Assembly (NCBI RefSeq): GCF_018381315.1
Contig: NZ_JAGZSD010000002.1
Coordinates: 186,001-250,000, forward strand
Length of the DNA: 64,000 nucleotides
Direction: 5' to 3'
Source: Anaerostipes sp.
GTDB taxonomy: Bacteria > Bacillota > Clostridia > Lachnospirales > Lachnospiraceae
The notes beneath the pieces are model-generated. The model was not told the DNA's origin, ran no database searches, and was given only the letters and a program-made list of their open reading frames with translations. Each line of letters begins with the position of its first letter. Position 1 is the stretch's first letter. The translations under genes were made by a program, and so were the position numbers. Of the stretch, positions 8,273 to 18,160 are shown in pieces.

Positions 8273-9364
8273 TTATTTATCATCTAATAAGGTATCCAGC
8301 AGCATGTCATTTTCCTCTGATCTGCGGAAACAAAATCTTATATACTCTCCGTGAAGTCCATCGAAGCTTGAACAGTCGCGGATCATCAGTCCTTTTTTTA
8401 TACACCGCTCAAACATTTCATAAGAAGATGTGCCGTCCATCAGACGCACCAGCAGAAAGTTTGCATAGGAAGGATAGATCTTTAAGGAAGCAGAGGGCGA
8501 CAGTCTGTCTCTGCATTTCTGACGCTCTTTTTCAATATACGCCTTCGTCTCTTCGATGTAGCCGGTATCCATGAACATGGCCTCTCCTGCCAACGCGGCA
8601 AGGGTATTGATGCTCCATGGATTTTTTCGGTCCTCCATAGCTTTCAGGAACTTTAGATTTCCGCTGATGCCGTATCCGAGACGGATACCGGGGGCTGCAA
8701 AGAACTTTGAAGTGCCTCGAAGAATCAGTACATTGTCATAATTTTCTGCCAGGGGCACTGCGGTGATCCCATCCATATCCGGGGCGAATTCTACATAGGT
8801 TTCATCCACCAGAACAAAAATATTGTGCTTTTTACAGTGGGAGAGAATCTCGGCGGTTTCATTCCGGCTCAATGCACTGGATGTGGGATTATTGGGATTG
8901 CAGAAAGCAAACAGGTCGATATCATCCGTAAGATATGACTTCAGGTCTTCAAGATCCAAATTAAAGTCTGAGGCTTCCGAGAGCTCATATTCCTGACAAG
9001 AGCCGCCGATCATAGAGATTTCCCGCATATATTCAGAGTACGTAGGGGAGAGCAGCAGGGCTTTTTTGGGGCGGATAAGATGCATGGTAAGGCTGATCAG
9101 TTCTGTGACTCCGTTGCCTGTAATGATGTGCTCCAACGGAGCCTTTGTATATAGGCTCAGAGCAGTACGCAGAGACTTGTAATCCCGGTCCGGATAGGTG
9201 CAGACGGCATCTACATGGTCTATGAGGCTTTTGCGGAACAGCGGGGAGATACCCAGCGGGTTGACATTTCCTCCAAAAGGAATGACAGACTCTTTTTTGA
9301 TTCCATATATTTCTTCTATTTTTTCTAAGTCGCTTCCGTGGAAGACTTGTTTCTTTTCCGGCAT
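8273..9364 (-). CDS. PLP-dependent aminotransferase, HisC/CobD-like
   Basis: This 363-residue fold-type I PLP enzyme is of the histidinol-phosphate aminotransferase / threonine-phosphate decarboxylase group. Visible features are FGGNVNPLGISP near the N-terminus, GNGVTELI for cofactor binding, FCNPNNPTSS, the Asp motif LVDETYVEF, the Schiff-base lysine in RGTSKFFAAPGIRLGY, and the C-terminal Arg in IRFCFR. The opening HGSD...NVNPLG resembles CobD. No cobalamin or histidine genes lie nearby, so the substrate remains open. The start has AAAGGTGA upstream. It is transcribed away from the DUF5717 operon. Confidence 0.8.
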   Translation of the reverse strand: MPEKKQVFHGSDLEKIEEIYGIKKESVIPFGGNVNPLGISPLFRKSLIDHVDAVCTYPDRDYKSLRTALSLYTKAPLEHIITGNGVTELISLTMHLIRPKKALLLSPTYSEYMREISMIGGSCQEYELSEASDFNLDLEDLKSYLTDDIDLFAFCNPNNPTSSALSRNETAEILSHCKKHNIFVLVDETYVEFAPDMDGITAVPLAENYDNVLILRGTSKFFAAPGIRLGYGISGNLKFLKAMEDRKNPWSINTLAALAGEAMFMDTGYIEETKAYIEKERQKCRDRLSPSASLKIYPSYANFLLVRLMDGTSSYEMFERCIKKGLMIRDCSSFDGLHGEYIRFCFRRSEENDMLLDTLLDDK

Positions 9365-9406
9365 AGTTTCACCTTTCTTTATCTTTTCTATTTTGTCGAA
9401 GTTTGC

Positions 9407-9412
9407 TATAAT
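9407..9412 (+). promoter_or_regulatory. Extended -10 promoter for the four-gene DUF5717 operon
   Basis: TATAAT is preceded by TGC, giving an extended -10 element; no good -35 is seen 17 bases upstream. A GGGG-ACGAA-CCCC hairpin follows at about 9424-9436. The leader to the ATG at 9530 would be about 110 bases. Confidence 0.45.
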
Positions 9413-9529
9413 GTTACGGTATAGGGGACGAACCCCGTATCATATGACAAGACTGTATCACAATGATTAGATTACAGTCCATTATAGACCAAATACCCTG
9501 AGACCACCAGTGCAAAATCGGAGGAACCT

Positions 9530-12500
9530 ATGACGGAAAAGATGAAGCAGTTCATACAAATCGTACAGGAAGATGAACAGCGGGCAAAAGCCCTCTTTTT
9601 TTCTGAGGCCTTCAAAAATGACTATCTGGAAGACGGTTCCAGGGAAAAAGAAATATATCATCAGCTGCTGCTGGGGAGAAACCGGGGACAGATCCTGGAG
9701 GAATTTCTCATCTGTGCAGGAGGAAAAGAGCCTGCGGCCCTTAAACCGGAAAAAGAAGAGTATGAGATTCACAGGCTGAATGCCGTTGAACCTTTGAATG
9801 TGAGGATACGCAAGGAAGGTAAAGGGTATGTCCATGGCAGGATCCATCTGGAATCCACCTTTCTTTCTATAGAAAAGACAGAGTTTACGGAAGATGATTT
9901 TGAAGATGGGATCCTGACGATTCCTGTGATGTTTTTAGAGGCTGAGGAAGAGAGCAGAGGGATCCTCACAGTCTGCACCCCATACAGCAGCTGTCAGACA
10001 GATATTCTGTTTGACGCAGAGGGTGACAGAGAGCAGGGACTTGCCGGGTTATCAGAAGACATTTTCAAAGTTTATATGGATTTCTGCCTGGGCAAATGCC
10101 ATGTTGCAGAGTTTGCGGAAAGAGAAAAAAAACTGATCGGGAAGATGGAGGGAACAGCATCTTATGAGATCCTGAAAACTTTACTGTCGCTGCACTGTCA
10201 TATCATTCAGGGGGCTGAGGAAGCCATTGAGAGAGGTTTTGCAAGACTTGAGCCAAATATGAGCGAGATACATTCCGATTCCTTTTATTTAGGATATTTT
10301 TTGTACTTGAAGGCGCTTTACTTAAAGACCCCCGAACAGATTGCCCACGCAAGAGACCAGATACACGGGCTTTATGGGCAGGCGGGAGAGAAAAAAGGAT
10401 ATCTGCTCTGGATGCTCATTTATCTGGATGAGGATCTCACTTATGATTCCGGACTGCAGCTTCAGAAAATCCGGGAACTTTATGAAGCCGGCCAGAGCAA
10501 CAGCTTTTTGTGGTTTGAGGCAGTCAGTATCTGGAATCAGGATCACAGCAGAATCAAATCAATCGGAGCCTTTGAGCAGGAAATTTTACATTTTGGCATT
10601 AGCCGCGGTCTGTTCAGTAAAAGTATGCAGAAGCATATATACAGTCTTGTGCTGAAAGAAAAGGGATTTTCAGAATATCTTCTGGCAGACCTTATTGTAT
10701 TATTTCAGAAGGAAGAGACCAGGGAGGGGCTTCAGGCGATCTGTTCTATGCTGATCCGGGGAAACTGTATTGATGAGTGCTATCATATTTATTATAAAAA
10801 AGCGGTGCAGTCAGGTATCCAGATGATCGGGCTTCAGGAGTCCTATCTGCGGACGATCGCAAAAGACAGATATCCGTATCTGGAAAAGAATGTTCTCTTA
10901 TATTTCTCATACAGCAACAGTTTAAGCAGCGCAGAGCGGGCATATCTGTATGCAAATCTGGTAAAAAACCGGAGGAAATATGAGTCTGTCTTTCCGTCCT
11001 TTGAACCTCAGATCGAAGAATTTTTGCTGGAACAGCTGGCAGAAGGAAGGATTAACAGCAATCTGTTCCTTCTCTACCAGGCATTTTTTGACCGGCTGCT
11101 GGAGGGAATGAAGGGCCGGGCCGGTATTGCCAACATTATGGCCAAGCAGAAGCTGATCTGCAGTAATCCTGCTATAGAGAAAGCGGTCCTGTACCAGGCA
11201 GAACTGAAAGAGGTGCAGAATGTCTCTTTAGAAGGGGGCGAGGTATATGTAACAGTATACAGTGAGCCATTGGTTGTTTTCCTGGATCAGGAGGATAACC
11301 GTTATCTTTCACTGGATTATTCCTTTTCAAGGCTGTGGACCAAAGAACAGGAAGAAGCTGTATTTGCAGGACTCGGCAGGAGGAATGAGGCATACTTGAT
11401 CCGGAAAAGCCTTGTCTTTGCAGAGAAGACCGAGTTCGCCGGCGAAGATATCCGGGATGTGGAGGCAGTTTTGGAGTGCCAGAGCCTGAAAGAGGAGTAC
11501 CGGCACAGAATTTTTGAAAAGCTGCTGGATTACTACTGGAAGCACGGCAGGCAGGAGGAACTGGAACAGGCACTGTCTATGGTGCAGTGGAAGTATCTGT
11601 CCAGTGAGAACTGCAAGCAGATGCTGGAATATTTTATTGCAGGACGACATTATAAAGAGGCTCTGAAAGGTATGGAGCTCTTTGGATTTGATTTTATGGA
11701 TCCGGAGCCTTTAAAGGAAGTGGTGCTTCATGAGCTTACTTCACGGAGCCGGAAGAAAGTACAGCCGCTTCTTGACATGAGCCTGGCTGTTTTTCAGGGG
11801 CAGGTATATAACAGTGAAATTTTGGCCTATCTGGAGCGCTTTTTCAGGGGAGATCTGGAATTGATGCAGAAGATCTGGGAACAGGGCGAGAGGCACAAGA
11901 TTTATGACCATGAGTTTACGGAGGAAGTCCTGAAAAGTGCAGCAGGACAAGGTGCCGGATGGGAGATGCTTCCTATATTTTTGGTTTATGCCGGAAAGGA
12001 TGCAAAAGACAGAAAACTGGTGAGGAAGCTGACAGGCCAGTTTGTCTCCTTAGCTTATGAGGAAGGCAGACAGCTTTCAGACGAATTTTATCCCCTGCTC
12101 GGAAAGCTTTTGGATCAGGGGAATCAAAAGCTCCTGTGGCAGTGGGCTTACCTTGATTACTATAAGGATAAAGAGTTATCTAAGGAGCAGAAAGCAAGAA
12201 TCACAAAGATCATAGAGTTTCAGGAGGACCGTCATTCGATTCTGCCGGTGCTGCTGCAGTTTAAGGAAGAAATTCCGCTGCCATATGAGTGCTATACATA
12301 CACTTATGTGGTCTACCGGGGAGAAAAGGACAGCAGCATGGTCTTCCACTATGCAGAAAATAAATCGGAGCCGGCCAGGGAGATTCCCATGAGGGAGCTG
12401 CTCCCGGGATATTATACGGCAGAAGTGCTGATTTTTGCCGATGAGACAGCTGACTATTATGTGACGGCTCCCGGTGAGGAGAGACGCAGGAGAAAAGATA

Positions 12501-12664
12501 TCGTTTTTCTTGACCATTCAGGGAGAAATCAAAAAGGAAGGTTTTATCAGCTGAACCATATGCTCAAAGAAAAACAGAGAGAAAGTGTAGCCATGGAAAT
12601 GGAGATCTATGCTTATGAAAAAGCGATGACGGATCTGATCCGTCCGATGACAGAGGATCAATGA
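9530..12664 (+). CDS. Very large helical-repeat protein, DUF5717-like
   Basis: This 1044-residue protein has no signal peptide or membrane segment. The N-terminal 80 residues are helical (MTEKMKQFIQIVQEDEQRAK); about 85-165 look beta-rich with VRIRKEGKGYVHGRIHLES; most of the rest is alpha-helical with repeat-like spacing, suggesting a TPR-type solenoid; about 925-1000 looks beta-rich again (YTYVVYRGEKDSSMVF). I recall such proteins in Lachnospiraceae as DUF5717, of unknown function. The ATG follows CGGAGGAACCT. It overlaps the next gene by ATGA, so translation is probably coupled with the Hsp70/actin-like protein. A scaffold role is inference. Confidence 0.85.
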   Translation: MTEKMKQFIQIVQEDEQRAKALFFSEAFKNDYLEDGSREKEIYHQLLLGRNRGQILEEFLICAGGKEPAALKPEKEEYEIHRLNAVEPLNVRIRKEGKGYVHGRIHLESTFLSIEKTEFTEDDFEDGILTIPVMFLEAEEESRGILTVCTPYSSCQTDILFDAEGDREQGLAGLSEDIFKVYMDFCLGKCHVAEFAEREKKLIGKMEGTASYEILKTLLSLHCHIIQGAEEAIERGFARLEPNMSEIHSDSFYLGYFLYLKALYLKTPEQIAHARDQIHGLYGQAGEKKGYLLWMLIYLDEDLTYDSGLQLQKIRELYEAGQSNSFLWFEAVSIWNQDHSRIKSIGAFEQEILHFGISRGLFSKSMQKHIYSLVLKEKGFSEYLLADLIVLFQKEETREGLQAICSMLIRGNCIDECYHIYYKKAVQSGIQMIGLQESYLRTIAKDRYPYLEKNVLLYFSYSNSLSSAERAYLYANLVKNRRKYESVFPSFEPQIEEFLLEQLAEGRINSNLFLLYQAFFDRLLEGMKGRAGIANIMAKQKLICSNPAIEKAVLYQAELKEVQNVSLEGGEVYVTVYSEPLVVFLDQEDNRYLSLDYSFSRLWTKEQEEAVFAGLGRRNEAYLIRKSLVFAEKTEFAGEDIRDVEAVLECQSLKEEYRHRIFEKLLDYYWKHGRQEELEQALSMVQWKYLSSENCKQMLEYFIAGRHYKEALKGMELFGFDFMDPEPLKEVVLHELTSRSRKKVQPLLDMSLAVFQGQVYNSEILAYLERFFRGDLELMQKIWEQGERHKIYDHEFTEEVLKSAAGQGAGWEMLPIFLVYAGKDAKDRKLVRKLTGQFVSLAYEEGRQLSDEFYPLLGKLLDQGNQKLLWQWAYLDYYKDKELSKEQKARITKIIEFQEDRHSILPVLLQFKEEIPLPYECYTYTYVVYRGEKDSSMVFHYAENKSEPAREIPMRELLPGYYTAEVLIFADETADYYVTAPGEERRRRKDIVFLDHSGRNQKGRFYQLNHMLKEKQRESVAMEMEIYAYEKAMTDLIRPMTEDQ

Positions 12665-13716
12665 TGAAGATAGGAATACAGATAGAACAGGGAATGATAT
12701 ATCAGTGCTCCATCGCAGACGGACAGGTTGTGGAGGAAGAACCGGCAGAGCTTTCCGGAGACTGGACTGACTATGTGAGGACAGAAGCCGGAAAGCATCC
12801 GGACACAGCCAATTTGTATCTGGGTATTGTATTAGAGGCGGCAGAAGACGGCGTAACAGGAAAAGCTGCTGAGCTCCGCCAAGAATTAGGATTATCCGGG
12901 GACCAGCTGAAATTGTTTACAAAGGAAGAAGCCTTCTTAGGCCTTGCCGGGGAGAGGGAAGACCAGCTGAAACAGGGTGCGGTCGGTCTGTTTGACTACT
13001 CTTCTCAGGGGCAGCTCTATTATTATATGGTGAAAAGACAGGATGGGCAGATGATGGTGGAAAGGGAGGATTATTCAGCCTTTATGAGAAATACACGTCT
13101 CCCACACCAGAAGGATATGGCGTTTGAGAATGCCGTACAGCAGGCTTTGGCCCAGGAAGTCACATCTCTGGTTTACTTATGCGGACAGGGATTTGACAGC
13201 GGATGGCTGAAAAATGCAGCTGCAAAACTGTGTGCAGGGAGGCGCGTGTTTCTTGGGAATCATGTTTACGCCACCGGAGCTGTTTATCTGCTGGGAAGAA
13301 AAAATGCAGCGGATATTGACTCGGCCGTGATTCTTACGGATACCGTTATGATGTACCAGATCGGCGTCATGGCCTGGAACCACGGGAAAGAAGAATTTTT
13401 GCCTCTTGTAAAGGGCGGCCGCCCGTGGTTTGAGAGCCGGGGCAGCATGACCGTTCTGATCGACACAGCGGCTTCGGTTCCCGTGGAGATCAAGCCTCTG
13501 TTTCCCGGAAAGGGTGACAGAATGAGATTTTCAGTACCGCTTAAAGGGCTGATAAAGAGGGAAGGGCGGGCCACAAAGCTTAAGATAGAAGCAGAGTGCA
13601 CCGGGGAGACAAAGTGCAGGATCAAGATCACGGATCTTGGATTCGGGACCTTATTTCCTCCCACCTATCAGGTGTTTCAGCAGGTACTGTCATGGGAAAG
13701 GAGGGGACAGCCGTGA
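12661..13716 (+). CDS. Degenerate actin/Hsp70-like protein, DUF5716-like
   Basis: This 351-residue protein opens with MKIGIQIEQGMIYQCSIADG, like a weakened phosphate-1 loop of the actin/Hsp70 (ASKHA) fold. A segment near 170-205, VYLCGQGFDSGWLKNA followed by GRRVFLGNHVYATGAVYLL, matches the form of the adenosine motif. The C-terminal 90 residues are beta-rich (RMRFSVPLKGL, then CRIKITDLGFGTLFP) and resemble an Hsp70 substrate-binding beta domain. The usual Gly-rich phosphate motifs are not intact, so ATPase activity is doubtful. I recall the family as DUF5716. It overlaps the genes on both sides by 4 bases (ATGA and GTGA), implying tight co-expression. The function is unknown. Confidence 0.8.
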   Translation: MMKIGIQIEQGMIYQCSIADGQVVEEEPAELSGDWTDYVRTEAGKHPDTANLYLGIVLEAAEDGVTGKAAELRQELGLSGDQLKLFTKEEAFLGLAGEREDQLKQGAVGLFDYSSQGQLYYYMVKRQDGQMMVEREDYSAFMRNTRLPHQKDMAFENAVQQALAQEVTSLVYLCGQGFDSGWLKNAAAKLCAGRRVFLGNHVYATGAVYLLGRKNAADIDSAVILTDTVMMYQIGVMAWNHGKEEFLPLVKGGRPWFESRGSMTVLIDTAASVPVEIKPLFPGKGDRMRFSVPLKGLIKREGRATKLKIEAECTGETKCRIKITDLGFGTLFPPTYQVFQQVLSWERRGQP

Positions 13717-14513
13717 GAATGGTATTGTGTGAGACAGATGAGATCAGAAGGCATTACACGCTGAATTCTTTTGGGCAGACCATTTCCTCCTATGAAGAAT
13801 TATGCTATATTATTTCCGGACAGTATTTATATTTTTTGGTGGAAGGGATCCCAAAAGGGATGAAACAATGGATCGAAGAGGAGATCGGACTGAGCCTTTC
13901 AGAGGAAGAAGAGACAAAAAAGCAGCTGGAACAGATTATCAGCTACCGCAATTATTTTACAGAGCCGGAGCAGAGACTTCTGGTCCAGCAGATGCGGACG
14001 GCCTATCTTTACTCCTCTGTGCGCAAGTATAAGATGCTGGGTGACCTGTATTTAAAGCACAGCAAATATCTGAGTGCGTATCATTCGTATCAAAAGACAC
14101 TCCCAGGGCTGCTGCAGCTGAAACAGAAAGAACAGCAGGAGGTTTTGTATCACACAGGACTCTGTCTGACCCGGATGTTCCGTTTTCAGGAAGCAAAAGA
14201 ATTCTTTCAGCGAAGCTGCCGCATTGGGGAGAATAAGAAATGCCAGGAAGCATACTTTATTGTTTCCTACATGCAGGGTGACTGCCAAAAGTTTTTAGAG
14301 GACGGCAGGGCGCTTTCGTTTACGGAGGAAGCACTGAAGGAAATCTATGAAAATATATCAGGGATGGAAAAAAAGCTGAACGGCGGCGAGGAATCCCATG
14401 CACTGAAAAAGATTGATTATCACAGAAAGAAACCCGATGATCTGATGACCAGAAGATTGACCTGGTCAATGCTGGAACGGTGGAAAAATGAGTACAGAAG
14501 AGAGATTATCTGA
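13713..14513 (+). CDS. Unknown TPR-like protein of the DUF5717 operon
   Basis: A GTG at 13713, 6 bases after GGAGGGG and overlapping the previous stop (GTGA), is the best start and gives 266 residues; a longer frame back to 13596 lies inside the previous gene. The N-terminal part (HYTLNSFGQTISSYEELCYIISGQ) is not recognised. Residues about 100-190 look like two or three TPR units: YLKHSKYLSAYHSYQK, HTGLCLTRMFRFQEAKEFFQ and AYFIVSYMQGDCQKF. There is no signal peptide or membrane segment. TPR proteins often pair with Hsp70-type partners, which fits the gene before it. It overlaps the next gene by 26 bases. Confidence 0.8.
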   Translation: MRMVLCETDEIRRHYTLNSFGQTISSYEELCYIISGQYLYFLVEGIPKGMKQWIEEEIGLSLSEEEETKKQLEQIISYRNYFTEPEQRLLVQQMRTAYLYSSVRKYKMLGDLYLKHSKYLSAYHSYQKTLPGLLQLKQKEQQEVLYHTGLCLTRMFRFQEAKEFFQRSCRIGENKKCQEAYFIVSYMQGDCQKFLEDGRALSFTEEALKEIYENISGMEKKLNGGEESHALKKIDYHRKKPDDLMTRRLTWSMLERWKNEYRREII

Positions 14514-15483
14514 AATTGAATATCAGAAAAAGCGGATGGAATTAAACCAGCGTTTTGTGGAAATGTATGAAGATGAGATATCTTATATTCTGGAACAGAA
14601 GGAAGATATCGAGGCTATGGAGAAACTTTCAGAGGAAGAAGCAAAAATTCTGGAGGAAGAGTCAAGGAAATACAGCCGTATTTTTGCAAGGATCTTTTAT
14701 GATTCTGCAGGCGGGCGAGTCTCTGATGAGGAATTTTTCCCTCTTTGGGAACGGGAAGAAGAGATAAGACAGGGCCTTTCCCGCATTCATTCGCTGGAGG
14801 GGGAGAAAAAGCAGATTGAAAAAGAGATCTATGCCCAGGGCAAAGAAGAAGCTGAGCTTGAAATAAAAGAGCAGGAATTTCAGGGAAAGTTTATCAACCG
14901 GAGGGCGTATTTCATTTCCACACTGGTCATGGCACTGGCAGCGGCGGGCTTGTGTGCGGCAGCGGTATTATATTTTGAGATCACACTGACTGTGTCCTTG
15001 TGGCCTGTGGCTGCAGCGGCACTTGGTGCTGTCATGATCCTTCTTGTACTGAAGTCCAGACAGCACAAAGCTGCAGACAGAAAGAAAATGTACCGGATGG
15101 TTAGAAGCCATAAAGAGACTTCGGGCCGGCGCATGCAGTCAGAATATGATACAATTGTCAATGATCTGGAGTTCTTCCGGGAGAAATACCAGGTGCTGTT
15201 CGGATATATTTCAGAAGAACAGTGGAAATTATTTGAGTTTTGTGCTAAAGTTGCAGCGGAATTAAATTGCAGTGAGGAACTCTCGGCCCAGAGGGAAGAG
15301 CTTGTTTTGGCTCTGAACCGGTGCGGAATGCATGCGCCTGAGGCTTGGTGCTTTTACCCGAAAGCAATTTATGATATACCAAAAAGGATCAACCGCATGG
15401 AATGGCTGTCCAGAAGGCAGATTGTCTGTGAGCAGGCTATGGTGCAGCATGAAAGGGCGATCCGCAACAATCTTTTAATGTAG
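14488..15483 (+). CDS. Coiled-coil membrane protein of the DUF5717 operon
   Basis: This 331-residue protein has a long Glu/Lys-rich coiled coil over about residues 1-130 (EIEYQKKRMELNQRF, EEEAKILEEESRKY), then two adjacent hydrophobic segments near 138-160 and 168-190, and a C-terminal helical part of about 130 residues. The two close membrane spans suggest a hairpin with both ends in the cytoplasm. The start overlaps the TPR-like gene by 26 bases, with GGTGG upstream. It is not recognised as a named family. In context it may anchor the other three operon products to the membrane (inference). valS starts 36 bases later. Confidence 0.8.
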   Translation: MSTEERLSEIEYQKKRMELNQRFVEMYEDEISYILEQKEDIEAMEKLSEEEAKILEEESRKYSRIFARIFYDSAGGRVSDEEFFPLWEREEEIRQGLSRIHSLEGEKKQIEKEIYAQGKEEAELEIKEQEFQGKFINRRAYFISTLVMALAAAGLCAAAVLYFEITLTVSLWPVAAAALGAVMILLVLKSRQHKAADRKKMYRMVRSHKETSGRRMQSEYDTIVNDLEFFREKYQVLFGYISEEQWKLFEFCAKVAAELNCSEELSAQREELVLALNRCGMHAPEAWCFYPKAIYDIPKRINRMEWLSRRQIVCEQAMVQHERAIRNNLLM

Positions 15484-15519
15484 AGGATCATAAGATTAAA
15501 ATAGAGTAGGAGATATGAG

Positions 15520-18159
15520 ATGAGCAAAGAATTGGAAAAGACATATAACCCGTCTGAGATCGAGGACAGGCTATATCAAAAGTGGCTGGACAACCAGTAT
15601 TTTCATGCGGAAGTGGATCACAGCAAAAAACCGTTTACGATCGTTATTCCGCCTCCCAATATTACAGGAAAACTGCACATGGGGCATGCACTGGATGAAA
15701 CCCTGCAGGATATTTTGATCCGTTTCAAAAAGATGCAGGGATACAACACGCTCTGGCAGCCGGGGACAGACCATGCCAGCATCGCTACAGAAGTCAAGAT
15801 TATTGAAGCTCTGAAAGAAGAAGGCATTGAAAAAGAAGATCTGGGCAGGGAAAAGTTTCTCGAAAGAGCCTGGGAATGGAAAGAAGAATACGGCGGCACG
15901 ATTGTCAGCCAGTTAAAGAAGCTGGGGTCTGCCTGTGACTGGGAAAGAGAACGCTTTACATTGGATGAGGGCTGTTCCAAAGCTGTGGAAGAAGTTTTCA
16001 TCAAATTATATGAAAAAGGATACATTTACAAAGGATCCAGGATCATCAACTGGTGTCCGGTCTGCCAGACTTCCATCTCCGATGCGGAGGTAGAGCATGT
16101 GGACCAGGCGGGACATTTCTGGCATATCAAATATCCGGTTGTGGGAACTGACGATTACTTGGAGATCGCTACCACACGTCCTGAAACTATGCTGGGAGAT
16201 ACAGCTGTGGCTGTCCATCCGGATGACGAAAGATACGCCGGACTGGTTGGAAAAATGCTGGAACTTCCTCTGTGCGGCCGCCAGATTCCTATCGTGGCAG
16301 ATGAATATGTGGACAAAGAATTCGGAACCGGGGCTGTGAAGATTACACCGGCTCATGACCCGAATGACTTTGAAGTGGGCAGACGCCATGATCTTCCTGT
16401 AATCAATGTAATGAACGATGATGCTACCATCAACGAAAACGGCGGCAAATATGAGGGCATGGAGCGTTACGAGGCAAGAAAAGCGATTGTAAAAGATTTG
16501 GAAGAACAGGGATACCTTGTTAAAATCAAAGATCATGAACACAATGTAGGTACACATGACCGCTGCAAAGCAACCATTGAGCCTATGGTTAAGCCCCAGT
16601 GGTTTGTAAAGATGGATGAGCTTGCAAAACCTGCCATTGAGGCAGTGAAAAACGGGGACATCAAGTTTGTTCCGGAGCGCTATACAAAGACCTATCTTCA
16701 CTGGCTTGAGAATATCCGTGACTGGTGCATTTCCAGACAGCTTTGGTGGGGACACCGGATTCCGGCTTATTACTGTGATGAGTGCGGTGAAACTGTCGTG
16801 GCAAAAGAAAAGCCGGAAGTCTGCCCAAAATGCGGATGTACTCACTTTACTCAGGATGAGGATACCCTGGATACCTGGTTCAGTTCTGCCCTGTGGCCTT
16901 TCTCTGTTCTTGGATGGCCGGAGCAGACAGAAGAACTTGACTATTTCTATCCGACCAATGTCCTTGTAACCGGATATGACATTATCTTTTTCTGGGTAGT
17001 GCGCATGGTATTTTCCGGATATGAACATACAGGAAAGGCTCCGTTTGATACGGTGCTGATTCATGGACTTGTGAGAGATGACAAAGGCCGTAAGATGAGC
17101 AAGTCCCTCGGCAACGGAATAGATCCTCTCGAGATTATCGGACAGTATGGGGCAGATGCACTGAGATTTACTCTGGTTACCGGAAATGCCCCCGGAAATG
17201 ACATGCGGTTCTACATGGAGCGTGTGGAGGCCAGCCGTAATTTTGCAAATAAGGTATGGAATGCATCACGTTTCATGATGATGAACTTTGAGCAGGCAGA
17301 TTTCTCCCATGTGGAGCTTTCCGACCTGACCCAGGCAGACCGCTGGATTTTATCTAAGTTCAACACACTGGCTAAAGATGTAACGGACAATATGGACAAG
17401 TATGAGCTTGGAATTGCGGTACAGAAGCTCAATGACTTTATATGGGAAGAATTCTGTGACTGGTATATTGAGATGGTGAAACCCCGTCTTTATAATGACG
17501 GGGACAATACGAAAGCTGCAGCATTATGGACACTGAAAAAAGTTCTTTCTGAGTCACTGAAACTGCTTCATCCGTTTATGCCGTTTATTACTGAGGAGAT
17601 CTACTGTAACCTGACCGGGGAAGAATCTATCATGCTGGCATCCTGGCCGGAATATAGAGAAGAATACAGTTTTACAAAGGAAGAGGCTGCTGTGGAACTG
17701 ATGAAAGAAGCGGTCAGAGGAATCAGAAATATCCGTGCCCAGATGAACGTATCTCCGAAGAAGAAAGCGAAGGTATTCGTTGTTTCTGAGAAGGAAGAGG
17801 TAAGAGACATTTTTGAGCAGGGAAGAGTTTTCTTCGGGACACTCGGTTATGCAGGCGAGGTTTTGGTTCAGGCAGACAAAGAAGGAATTCCGGAAGATGC
17901 GGTGTCCACAGTGGTGCCGGATGCGGAGATCTATATGCCGTTTGCTGAGCTTGTGGATATTGAAAAGGAAATCGAACGCCTGAAAAAGGAACAGAAGAAT
18001 TTGGGCGGTGAGATTAAGAGATGTGAGGGCATGCTGAACAATGAAAGATTTTTGAGCAAGGCCCCGGCCCAGAAGGTAGAAGAAGAGAAAGAAAAGCTCT
18101 CAAAATACCGCCAGATGCTGGACAAGGTAGAGGAACGCCTGGAGCAGCTTGAAAAATAA
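15520..18159 (+). CDS. valS: Valyl-tRNA synthetase
   Basis: This 879-residue class I aminoacyl-tRNA synthetase charges tRNA-Val. The HIGH signature reads HMGH at 53-56 in [13 protein letters not shown], the KMSKS loop lies at 525-529, and the editing domain contains [20 protein letters not shown]-terminal coiled coil (about 812-877, [20 protein letters not shown]) is the tRNA-binding arm typical of ValRS. The length is normal. The ATG follows TAGGAG. Only 36 bases separate it from the previous gene and no T-box leader fits there, so it is probably transcribed from upstream or from a promoter inside the previous gene. Confidence 0.97.
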   Translation: MSKELEKTYNPSEIEDRLYQKWLDNQYFHAEVDHSKKPFTIVIPPPNITGKLHMGHALDETLQDILIRFKKMQGYNTLWQPGTDHASIATEVKIIEALKEEGIEKEDLGREKFLERAWEWKEEYGGTIVSQLKKLGSACDWERERFTLDEGCSKAVEEVFIKLYEKGYIYKGSRIINWCPVCQTSISDAEVEHVDQAGHFWHIKYPVVGTDDYLEIATTRPETMLGDTAVAVHPDDERYAGLVGKMLELPLCGRQIPIVADEYVDKEFGTGAVKITPAHDPNDFEVGRRHDLPVINVMNDDATINENGGKYEGMERYEARKAIVKDLEEQGYLVKIKDHEHNVGTHDRCKATIEPMVKPQWFVKMDELAKPAIEAVKNGDIKFVPERYTKTYLHWLENIRDWCISRQLWWGHRIPAYYCDECGETVVAKEKPEVCPKCGCTHFTQDEDTLDTWFSSALWPFSVLGWPEQTEELDYFYPTNVLVTGYDIIFFWVVRMVFSGYEHTGKAPFDTVLIHGLVRDDKGRKMSKSLGNGIDPLEIIGQYGADALRFTLVTGNAPGNDMRFYMERVEASRNFANKVWNASRFMMMNFEQADFSHVELSDLTQADRWILSKFNTLAKDVTDNMDKYELGIAVQKLNDFIWEEFCDWYIEMVKPRLYNDGDNTKAAALWTLKKVLSESLKLLHPFMPFITEEIYCNLTGEESIMLASWPEYREEYSFTKEEAAVELMKEAVRGIRNIRAQMNVSPKKKAKVFVVSEKEEVRDIFEQGRVFFGTLGYAGEVLVQADKEGIPEDAVSTVVPDAEIYMPFAELVDIEKEIERLKKEQKNLGGEIKRCEGMLNNERFLSKAPAQKVEEEKEKLSKYRQMLDKVEERLEQLEK

Positions 18160-18160
18160 C

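Noticed and set aside
15484..15519. Possible T-box leader for valS
   Set aside because: Only 36 bases separate the genes; no T-box motif or terminator fits.
16006..17064. Minus-strand ORF of 352 codons inside valS
   Set aside because: It lies wholly antisense to the well-supported synthetase and shows no recognisable motifs.
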